A stretch of 64,000 bases of DNA from Setaria digitata (taxonomy: Eukaryota > Nematoda > Chromadorea > Rhabditida > Setariidae): NCBI GenBank assembly GCA_003640385.1, contig RCAB01000066.1:82001-146000 (forward strand), given 5' to 3'. The position numbers and the translations under genes were made by a program. The notes under the pieces were generated by a model. The model was not told where the DNA came from. It was given only the letters and a program-made list of their open reading frames with translations, and did not search any database. Positions 27,101-37,284 of this stretch are shown here, one piece after another. Every line of letters starts with the position of its first letter. Position 1 is the first letter of the stretch.

Positions 27101-30100
27101 CTGGCAATGTAGAATATAATATTACTGGTTGGGTTGAGAAAAATAAAGATGCCGTTGAAAGGAATGGTTTACAAGTGCTTGCTGCTAGCACTAAACCTCT
27201 TTTACAAATCCTTTTTCCTCCATGTAAGTTTAAATTTATCAAATTCTTTTTTAGAAGAAAAATTTTTTTTTTTTTTTGAAAAGAAAAAACTTTTTAAAAA
27301 TGCTTTAATAAATTATATTTGCATAAAAAAAAGATGGTAAGTTTTTTTTTTTCTAAATTTTTTAGACTGCTATTTATAAGTTTCATTTTAATTAAACAAT
27401 AAAAAGACGAAGGTAATTTGGCAATTATTCCATGAAATTTAATTCTATCATATTAGTCTGTTCTATTAGCTATCAATTTTTCTTTTAATTACTGACTGTT
27501 TAATTTATTTCCTCACCAGGATGTTTAGCCTTTATTTTATTGCTTTATGCAACAATTTTACACAAATTTATCATCCACATCTTATCTCCGGAAAAGTTCT
27601 AGATTCACTGAATTGTAGCACTTTAAATATCAATAATTTCGTTTCCAAAAACTTCATTTTTATATTATTAATTTGAATAAAATTTAAAATATTTTTAAAT
27701 TTTACAGTAGAAGAAGAAAAATCACGATCCAAAAGACAGTCAATGAGTGCAAATACGGTCTCCTATTTATACAAGGCATGTACGATTAATTTAGTTTCAT
27801 AATTTAATTTAAAAAAGAAAAAAAAAACGATGCGACAGCAGAAGAATGCATTTTTCAATTTTTTTCAGGAGCAATTATTAAATTTATTAGAAACACTCAA
27901 TTCAACAATGGCACATTTTATTCGTTGCATAGCACCTAACACAAAACGATTACCAGGTGTCATTGATCCTCATCTCGTACTTCACCAACTCAGGTATAAA
28001 TATTAATTTAATGCATATTTATCACTATTTGTTATTTGAATATCATCATTTTCATGGCAGATTTCATTATCTGAATGTTAACAATTTTCATTATAAAGTT
28101 GGCTATCTTCCTACTATTATTGTTATCGTAGCAAAGATGAGTATTTGAAAATGATAATTTTCATTATAAATTATTCATAGAATATAACATTCAGATAATG
28201 AATGATTACCTGAAAATCATTATTTTCACAGTAAAATTGATATCTAAATATTACTCTTTACATGATAAAATTGACAAATATCCACTTACTATTCAATTTA
28301 AGTATGATATCGGTTTGATTTAAGATGTAATGGAGTACTGGAAGGTATCAAAATATGTCGCCAAGGATATCCTAATCGTATGCCATTTGATGATTTTATT
28401 GGAAGATATCGCGTTCTTTCATCTGATATTGATTTTGAATTTGATCAGTTATCGGCTAAACGTTTGTGTGATGCTATTGGTCTCGATCAAACATCTGTAC
28501 AAATTGGAAAAACGAAAGTGTACTGTAAAATTGGCGTAATTTCAGAAGTATGTTTGTTTAAAAAAAAAAAAATAATTATGAAATATTAAAATCAAAACAT
28601 GCTGAATTTTTGTAAAATTTTGCTTAAAAAAGAATAAAAATGAAAAGTAGACATAATATTTTTTAGTTAGAAAATCGACGGAAAAATCATTTGAGCTTAA
28701 TAATGTGTAGAATACAAGCATCAATCCGATGGTATTTGGAACAACAGCGCTATAAACGAAAAATTGAAAACAGGTATTTTATGAATGTTATTATTATTAT
28801 TTTTTTTGTTTTGAAATGCTTTTTTTTTTTTTTTCAAGTGAAGTATTTTGAAACATACATTTGTTGGGCTTTGATTTTTTATTTTTTTTTTAAATCTTTT
28901 CAAAAATATTTTAAAATTTGCACCAACGCTATTTCAAAAAGTTTGAATAAATTAAATTTCAGGAGTGCTATTTTAGTGATTCAAAATAATGTTCGATGTT
29001 TCGCAGAGACGTCTACATGGCATTGGTATCGTTTGCTAATGATAGTAAAGGAACTTATCCCATTGAATAAAGATAAGGCAAGATTGGAAGAATTGTTAAA
29101 AGCAAACGATGAGCTAACAAAGGTTCTAATTATCTTTTTATTATTTGAACTATTCAAATCGCAATTACATTTCTGATGCGAATTTTATAAAAGTATAATT
29201 TTTGCAGGGTCGATTTTGAAATTTCTGGAAGTTTGAATTTCAGTTAATAATTTCAAGTTGAGTAATCATGACTATATTAATTTTTAACTTCATAAATTGC
29301 ATTGATTTAATGATTATTAAATCTTGTTTCAAATTTAGGAACTAAACATTGTACAAAATAACTATGAGGAGATTCAGAAACGATTGGATGAAGCTAATTG
29401 CAAAATCAGAAATGTATGGTTCCATTTTAAATATGATTTCTTAAAAAAAAAAAAAAGAAAATAAAGAAGAAAAACAACTAAATTTATTTAGATTACTCTT
29501 GATAATTATGTGGTGTTTTTCAGAATTGAAAAGAAAAATGACTTTTTGATCGTTTAAAATGATTTTAGTTTGTTTATTAATTTTCTTTTTTTCTAGCTTG
29601 AAGATGAAAAAGAAGCGCAAATTTGGCAGAATGCTGAAATGAAAGAGGAATTGACACGACATGAAGAACTTATGGAAATGATGGAGAAAAGATTTGATGA
29701 ACAACATGCTAAAGTCATGGTAAAAGCAGATATTTCAATTTAAATTTGTAAAAGCAACTTTTTTTTTTGAAACTGTAAATTTAGCTTTTATTAATAATGT
29801 AAGGGAAACGGATAAGGTAAATAATTATAATTTAAGTTGAAAAATTTGCGAGCTTTTCGATTTAGATTAGTTTATGTTCCATGATTTTCCCAGGCTGGAT
29901 AATATTGGACGTATCTTTCAACTTATTGGTGCATAGACACTAAAAAGTACTGTACTCAAATTTTAGAATTTGAAGATATAGTTTTTCCAAAGAATAGAAG
30001 AAAATAATAATTAAACAGGAATAATTACTATTCGCTTTATTATTTAAACGACCAAAGACTTTTTCATTTGTTCTCGTCTGCATCAGTTGATTTTACAAGA

Positions 30101-33100
30101 ATGAAAATAGAACAAATTTTAGTTTAGCATTTAGAAAGTTTTAATATTTTTTTTCCTCTTTGTAGAAGAAATACGAAAAAAAAAAAAAAAAAATGACAGC
30201 ATAACTGAATTTCCATTGCCTTTTTTTTGGATGGAGTGGGATTTAAAAAAAAAATAGTTAAAAACTTTTCGTTTGTTCAGTATTTAATGGATTTAATTTT
30301 ATATTATAGAAAATACACAGTTGTCTGCGAGAAAATGAGAAGAAGATGGAACTGATTGAAAGCGAAAAAAAGAATCTCGAGAGTCAGCTGTTCAAGGTAG
30401 GAAAAACGATGAATAAGATGAAAGTTGTTATAGTGTTCGTAACAGTGGTAATGATGAATGATTAATTATCATTCTTTTAACAGATTATTTGACAAACTTT
30501 TTTTCAGGTCAAAATTACTTGAAAAATCAGAAACAGGAACGGGGACTTCTATTTTAAGTTCAACATTATCACTGAAATTGATTGATTGCTTGAAAATTAA
30601 TAAAAGAATGATAAATTCAAGGATTATATTTCTATGTAGAAAAGGATTAGTAATAAAAATATTCGTAAAATGATTTATTGTGATATAGGTGTGATTGAAA
30701 AAAAAAAAGCATGTGCAGTAATAGGAAGAGAGGCAAGGAAGTTAACAATAATTCGAAATGATAAAATAATAAATAAATTTATAGTATAAGCATAATTATG
30801 AACGTGAATATGAGCTTCGACGAAAAGTCGAGAATGATTTGGATGTTTACGAAAGAACAAAAAAAGAAATGGAATTAAAAATGGAATTAATCGACAAAGA
30901 ACGTGACAAAGAATCGAATACAATACAAGAGTATGATTGAAAAATAATTTTTCTTTTTTTTAAAAAGTTTCAAATTCATAAATATGACTGATGTGGTGAT
31001 TAAATATAAGTCGCATTAGTAATGATCAAATATAAATCGCATTACCGGATCAGTTGCAAACTTTATTAATAAGTCAAACGAATTATGATTGCGATTTATA
31101 TTCTTGTAATACAAATTGTGCTTTACCGGTATATTTTTAAAAGCGTTGTGAAATAGTATAATTTTAAATTTAAGGTTTTTTTTTTCTTTAAATCTTTAGA
31201 TTAAATTTTTTTTTAAATTTCTAAGAGATATTATCTGCTTGCAAAAAAATGAGAAAGAAAAAAAAATGAAAAAAAAAAACCATAAAAATGCGAGTTTTCT
31301 TTTTCATTCCACTGAATTTGACGTTCAATTTATTTATTACTTTAGTCGAGTACATTGACAATAGTGTACATATTACTGTATCAACAAAACACAAAATTAT
31401 TTCTTTAGAAATTATTAATAATTTAAAGTGGTACGTTTAAAATAATTTGATGATCCGGAAAAGATTTTCCTCAAAATTAAAATTATATGCATCAGAAATG
31501 CCAGTTTTTTGTGTAACATGACAAAAATTGCAGGTTAAAAGAGCAGGTTAAAAAGCTAACTGAGCATAATAACGAACAAGCAAATATAATTACGGATTTG
31601 CAACGCTGTGTTACAGAATTAAATGTTCGTAATATATTTGTATTCGAATTACTTTATCAATATATTTGCAAAAAAAAAAAAAAGAAAAAGGAAAAAATCC
31701 GTTCTACAATTGATAGGAGCTGATAAGAGCTAATAAAAAAGATACTTAATTAGAAATTGCTTAATATTTCCATTTCAAAATTTATTCTTGGTGCTTCATT
31801 TCAGTGGGGAAGTTGGGAAATAAGATGAACTAGATGATGAAAAGAGTTTGGTAGTTTTATGCGATAATAACTTTTAAATCTTATTTATGTTAATTAGTTT
31901 TCAGGAAAAAAGCAATAAATTTGATAGCTTAATAGCAGTGGAGAAAAAAGCAAAGAAAAAATTAGAAAATGAACGAGCTGAACAAGAGTTTGAATTGGAA
32001 AAATTTAAGGAGAATGTACAAAAGACAACGGCAAAAATGGAAGCATTAGTATGTGTAGTGTTAATAAAATAAAATGAACAGATGTTTGTTTGATTCAAAT
32101 TCATGTTATTATTTTCACTGAAAAATTTTCATTTGTCTTTCTCTCTCTCTTTCGCAATTCACTACCTGTACATGAAACTTAAACATATAATTTAGAGTTC
32201 AATTTGTTAATATCTCATTTAATTGCATGAATGAGTTGATTTTAGAAGGAAACTTGTCGCGAGAAAGATAGGGAGATTCGAAGACTTGAAAAGAAGCTTG
32301 AACAGACAATTGAGGAATCGGAAACAAATATTGCTGAGATGAAAAAGATTCACAAACGATCGAAGGATGAATTGCAAAATCGGCTAGATGAAATGAAGAA
32401 AACTTGTCAGAAGTGAGTTAAGTTAAATTTTTCAAAATAATCAAAAATCACCGTGAGAATTACCAGCACTGTTGCATGACGAAAGACTTGCATGTCGCAT
32501 CCACTTAAAGAATTAATAAATGGACCGATTAATTGATTAATTAATTTTACTCTTTTTTTTCAATTTCCAGATTAGAAGCTGAAAATAAAGTACAGAAGAT
32601 GAAACTTGAATATTCCGAAAAGGAACGGGAATCTTCTGTTGAGTCAGATTACGGTAATAAATTTAAGAAATTAAGAATTAAATAATGGTTTTGTCTTTTT
32701 CGGATGAATGATATATATTTGTGCTTAGTGCGGTAACGAGTTGATAATATCGGTAATGATGCGGGAAAATGTGAAGTTTCTTGGCCATATTTTCAATTAA
32801 TACTTGACCCTAGTATTCTACAAAATCATTCAATTAACACCCATTGACCAGCAAAAATGGAACAAACTTAATAATATTTTATTAATAAGTACTTTAAAAA
32901 AAAAAAAAAAAAAAAAGCAGCTGAAGCTTAGTCATAGAAATTTTCAAAAAAAATGCATCAAAATTTGCTATTTTTTCAGTCTCTGGTGGTAGACAAAGTC
33001 GTTTGGGTAGTCGGCAGTATTCCTCTAGTTCGATTGGTTCCATTGGATCAATTCGTACATTAAGTAGACGAACAGTTGAGCCTGAAAATAAATTTTCTTC

Positions 33101-34842
33101 TGGACTTCGTAGTCCTTCAACATTCTCATTAAGTTATTATTCGGTAAGTTTTGCATTTATATACCTTTTTTTTTCGGTAAATGTCAAAATTTCTGGACTA
33201 TACTAATTATAGTACTAATTAATTCAATGCATGAAGTTTGAAAATAACAAATCAACCTTCCAGGGTGATCCATATAATCTGTCCAGAAGTTCATCGCAAA
33301 ATCAATTTGCGAATGAGCGAAAAATTTCACAGATGGAACGGCAAATTGCTTCCGCAAATACCGATATACAAATGATGAAGCGAGAAATTGAAGTGTATAA
33401 GTCAACCTTGTCAGAAAATGAAAAAGTGAGTTCGCTAATCTTCATTAAGGATTTTCACTCGCTCACTAATGAAGCTTTATGAGAACTTCATTACATATCA
33501 CTGCTGATTAACTGATTGTTTTTTCGAGTCTTTTTGCATCATTTCTTTTTTTTGGATGACTGCAACTATTTGTTATTTTCCAATTTATTCATTGTAATAA
33601 ATATATAAAAGTTCAAATGCTTATTGGATTAGATTCGCACGAGTATTGTCAATAATCCGATGACCTCTGACTCAATGAATGAAGGTTTCTTCTTTTCCAA
33701 ACTTTTTCTAGAAGTATTTGAGGAACGAGATGTGTTATCACAAAAAGTTCGTACATTGGATGCATCGGTGCGAGACCTGGAGCAATCGTTGTCTGATGAA
33801 GTAAGGAAAAATCACGAATGTGAATTACGATTGAAGAAAACTCAGAATGAGCTAGAAAATGTACGAAACAAATATGAAAAGGCAGTGAAAGATGGCCAAA
33901 CTGAAATACTCGAAGAAAGGTAAATATTATATTGATTTATAATCATTATTATTCATTACTTCTGATTGTGATATGGATATTTTGTTGTAGACGAAAGATG
34001 CGACTTAAAATGGATGCGTTATCTCGTGCAAATGAAATGAAGAGAAGAGATGCTCGAGAAGAACGAGCAATTGAAGAATTGCAAACAGAACTTAACATTC
34101 GAACATCACAACTTAATCGAGTTTTGGCACAGGTAAAATTGCGAATTGAAACAAAACTTTCTTCTTTTCGGATAAGTTATGTATATGTAACATGTGGATA
34201 AATAAAATGTTATAAAATTTTTATGTATAAAATTGATAGAACTTTGCAAATAAGAAAGCTTTTTGAAAATTTTCCAACTTTTTTTTTTTTTTTTCTTTAC
34301 AGGTTGATCATCTAGAAAATATTAATAAATCACAAGGTGTATATGGTGAAACATGGGAACATCAATATCGGTTGGCAATTGCTGAATTAGAATCATTACG
34401 TGATGAGAATGCTAGTTTAAAAACAAAAATACGTCGACAATATCGTGAAATTGAACTTTTAAAACGTTAGTTTTAATGTTGTACAAAATCATTCACATAG
34501 GCAGATTTTGATAAATTTCATTTTCCTCTATATTATCGTTTTTTTTCTTAAATTTATCAAAAAAAAAATTATAGATGTAAAATTTCTGAAACATATTTGT
34601 TTTTTTTTTTTTCTAAAATATCAAGTTTATGCAAAAATTTTTGAAATTATAAATGTGAAATTTGGAAAAGATTATTTTATCCTTAACTGAACTGATCGTG
34701 AATTACTGGTTTATTGTTAGTTGCAGAGCAGTCAGAAATGGAAGCAGACGTTGCAATGCTTGAAAGTAAAATGGGAATTTCGGAAACGAATGCAACAACA
34801 GAAGAAGAAAGTTCAGGAGTTGGATATAATTTGCAAATTTGA
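21146..34842 (+). CDS. Divergent class-II-like myosin heavy chain with short, interrupted tail
   Basis: An actin-based motor. Thirty-four exons chain in frame to 1485 codons; exon starts include 21146, 21724, 22070, 22413, 23379, 23814, 24147, 24535, 25079, 25445, 25696, 26306, 26696, 27063, 27708, 27869, 28325, 28667, 28963, 29339, 29597, 30310, 30791, 31534, 31905, 32246, 32571, 32980, 33264, 33633, 33712, 33991, 34303, 34721. Motor landmarks: P-loop GESGAGKT 170-177, switch I NSNSSRLGKF 225-234 (L where F is usual), switch II DIAGFE 455-460, and [18 protein letters not shown] 683-700 with both reactive cysteines. A neck with one or two IQ-like helices (about 760-845) precedes about 640 tail residues, versus roughly 1100 in ordinary myosin II. 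A Ser/Arg-rich non-helical insert (about 1149-1215) splits the coiled coil, and the end ([13 protein letters not shown]) is non-helical. The tiny first exon (MQSMALR) is inferred from splice phase. I cannot place it in a named subclass. Confidence 0.9.
23279..23307. repeat. AAAC tetranucleotide microsatellite
   Basis: About six aaac units in the myosin intron before the P-loop exon. Confidence 0.85.
28063..28202. repeat. 18-bp inverted repeat within a myosin intron
   Basis: The arm ttcattatctgaatgtta at 28063-28080 is the exact complement of 28185-28202. The 104 bases between contain two direct copies of attttcattataaa. It lies inside the intron 27994-28324. Confidence 0.8.
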
Positions 34843-34960
34843 TGGACAATTGATCTTGTCCATTATAACAAATGTTTCCTTCTGGTTCTTTTATGTTGCA
34901 ATTGCTAAATTATCATTAAAATTTAATTAATTCGAAAATTTGAATGATGCCGGTTTTTAC

Positions 34961-34966
34961 AATAAA
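34961..34966 (+). terminator. Candidate polyadenylation signal of the myosin gene
   Basis: AATAAA starts 119 bases after the myosin stop codon. Confidence 0.5.
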
Positions 34967-36263
34967 ATAATTTGTTTGAATAAACCTCTTCAATGCTTGC
35001 TACTAATAGCGTCCTTTTTATTCCTGATAGGTTAATGAGTTCGAGTTCGCTAAAAGTAACTTTGTCCATCCTGAAAAGGATGGTGCAAAACAAAAGATTA
35101 AAAAAAGAAAGCAAAGCTAAATGCTGTCATTTCGGAATACCGGAAGAAAAAAAATCACGGAACTTTTAATCTCTGAGCAATTATAATCATTTCACTGCTT
35201 AAAATTACCAGTAATTATTTCCAAGGTTTTAATTTTCTTGCACGCATACTTCTCTTTTTCATAACAAGAAGTTTTAATATCGTACTTCTCTAGGAATTTG
35301 GTGAATTAATTTTAATGAAATCAAATTATAGGTGTTTTATTAATGATTGAAGGAATAGAATGGTATCGTTTTGTAAAAGAATTTTGATAATTTCATGATC
35401 TTTTTCTCATCTGACCGAGTCCGCGTGATAATGAATTAGTCAAAAAAAAAGTCAAAATATTTTATGGAACTGAAATGAAGATGATTTTTTTCTTTTCTTT
35501 TCCAGTTTAGTTAATTTTTTAGTGAAAGTTCGAAATTTCATTTCATTGATGTTCGAAAATTTACCATCACTGTACCTGCGCTTTTCTAAACGTTTGCTCT
35601 GCAAGAGACGAGTTAATTAATCATTTACAATTAAACGGTTAATATTTTAACAGTATCTCACTTTTATTGATTATTATTAGTTAACTTCATTGGTATGCAA
35701 TTTAAAAAAAAAAATACAATTTATGCTTAATGCATTCGTTAGAAATGAAGAACAAGAAATGAAAAACAATTATTCATTGTAAAATTTGTTAGTGAATTTT
35801 ATTCTGAAGGTATAAATCTCATTAATTACAACGAAATGCTCCCCACTAAAACGATAGGCATTTATACTTGCCCTATTTATAATAAATAATAATAATAATC
35901 AATTACTATCATTATTTTGTAACTGTTACTACTTATTATGTATTATTGCTATCTTATTTATTTATTTATTTATTTATTTATTGTTTTTTATATTATTATT
36001 TGTTATTATTATTAATATTATTAATTATTATTATTGTTAACATTACCATTTGCCATCATTGTTTATCATTATCACTTATTCATTATTCTTATCTTCAGTC
36101 TGTTGTTCATGATAATTTTTATCGCAATTACCATTATTATTATTATACACTATCACTATTTATTGTAACTTCTATTACTCTGCATCATCACTATATCGTG
36201 ATAAATCAATCCATTCGTTATCACCTGTTATATAACATCATTGTTCACTGCTTTACGAATTTA

Positions 36264-36432
36264 TTCATTACTGCTACAGTTATTTATTATTATTAGCCGC
36301 ATGAAGTTGAGCAATAACAGATCTGTGATGCTCTTAGATGTCCAGGGCTGCACGCGCGCTACACTGGAGGAATCAGCGTGCTGTAACCATTACCGAAAGG
36401 TTCATTACTGCTGCAGTTATTTATTATTATTA
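36264..36432. repeat. 32-bp direct repeat flanking the rRNA fragment
   Basis: Bases 36264-36295 (ttcattactgctacagttat, continuing in tta units) recur at 36401-36432 with one mismatch (a/g). The 105 bases between the two copies are the 18S rRNA-like segment, so the repeat looks like a duplicated insertion site. Confidence 0.8.
36296..36400 (+). pseudogene. 18S ribosomal RNA fragment inserted in intergenic DNA
   Basis: This segment carries highly conserved small-subunit rRNA wording from the 3' part of the molecule: gttgagcaataacagatctg, then tgatgctcttagatgtccag, then gctgcacgcgcgctacactg, then aatcagcgtg. These match the universal eukaryotic order ('TTGAGCAATAACAGGTCTGT' to 'GCGCTACACTG'), with substitutions of the kind expected in a nematode copy. 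It begins at gccgcatgaag and ends at accgaaagg. It is in sense orientation, far GC-richer than its surroundings, and only about 6% of a full 18S gene, so it cannot be functional rRNA. Confidence 0.9.
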
Positions 36433-37275
36433 TTATTATTGTTAATACTTCCACTGCACTTACTCCATCCATAGTTTTTTCCTTCACAACAAAGGAAGCA
36501 AATTTGGTCATACAGTAATTGCTTGCATATCGATTGATTGATCAGGGAAAACACGAACTACAGTAGTCTACAGGTATTCTAGATACTGTCGCGGCCAGCG
36601 AGATATCACCGCATTGTCATACTGTATTGTCAGACTGTCAATATTTCTTTAAGAAACAGAAAAGTATCAGAGACTGATGGAATGATTAGGGATAGCAGAA
36701 GAAAATATGGCTTGCTAAAAGTTACAAAATAAAAATAACACTTGAACAGTAGTAGCAAGTAGAAGATCGCAAGGATGGAACAATTTGTAAAGAGTGAAAA
36801 GAAACAACGAAATGAAGTGTGGAAAAAGAGAGAGGAAGAGGAAGAAAGAGAGAAGAAAAGAAGGAGGAATTAGTTTCTCTGTCCCTCTCTCCTCTGCGAT
36901 TAATTTAAATTTTCAAAAAAAAATCTTTTATTCGGTCCATATTTGAGTTGCAACGGTGTGGGATAGTTCGGATTTGTATGCTTCATAGGAGGAATAAATT
37001 ACGCCGGTAATTGGATTTTCCAGTTTCCGATTTTCGGATCTGGAATCGCTTTTATTCATGTTTTTTTTTTTTTTTTTTTTTTTTACTGTAGATGTATGAA
37101 TATTTTTGTATTTTCCTTATTTATGACTGTCTGATAACAGTTACGGTAAATAAATAAGTGCTAATTAAAGAAGCGAAGAAAAAAAAAAATTACTAACAAA
37201 TAATTTTTGCATTACTGCATGAATCCAGTGGCTATTTTCTCTTCAGAAATTCAATGATACGATTGTTCGCCTTTC

Positions 37276-37277
37276 AG
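37276..37277 (+). promoter_or_regulatory. Candidate trans-splice acceptor, NUP35
   Basis: gcctttcag ends at 37277, leaving only seven bases before the NUP35 ATG at 37285. Such a short leader is typical of spliced-leader addition in nematodes. Confidence 0.6.
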
Positions 37278-37284
37278 GATCTTA

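Larger units (their letters stand above)
35880..36472. repeat. Degenerate TTA/ATT trinucleotide and TTTA tetranucleotide field
   Basis: Runs of tattattatt-type units with a clean ttta run at about 35954-35982. The field is interrupted by the rRNA fragment at 36296-36400. The 116-codon frame at 35946-36296, rich in Leu, Ile, Tyr and His, follows from the repeat. Confidence 0.8.
34843..37284. other. Intergenic, myosin to NUP35
   Basis: About 2.4 kb. It holds the myosin 3' end, a degenerate TTA/ATT field with an inserted 18S rRNA fragment, a purine-rich GA stretch at about 36790-36870, and a 24-base poly(T) at about 37061-37084. No exon is supported. Confidence 0.6.

Noticed and set aside
35946..36296. 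116-codon frame rich in Leu, Ile, Tyr and His
   Set aside because: It follows from the TTA/ATT trinucleotide field and ends at the rRNA insertion; no family features.
36296..36400. A functional rRNA gene
   Set aside because: Only about 105 bases of the roughly 1.8 kb molecule are present, without flanking spacer or other rRNA domains.
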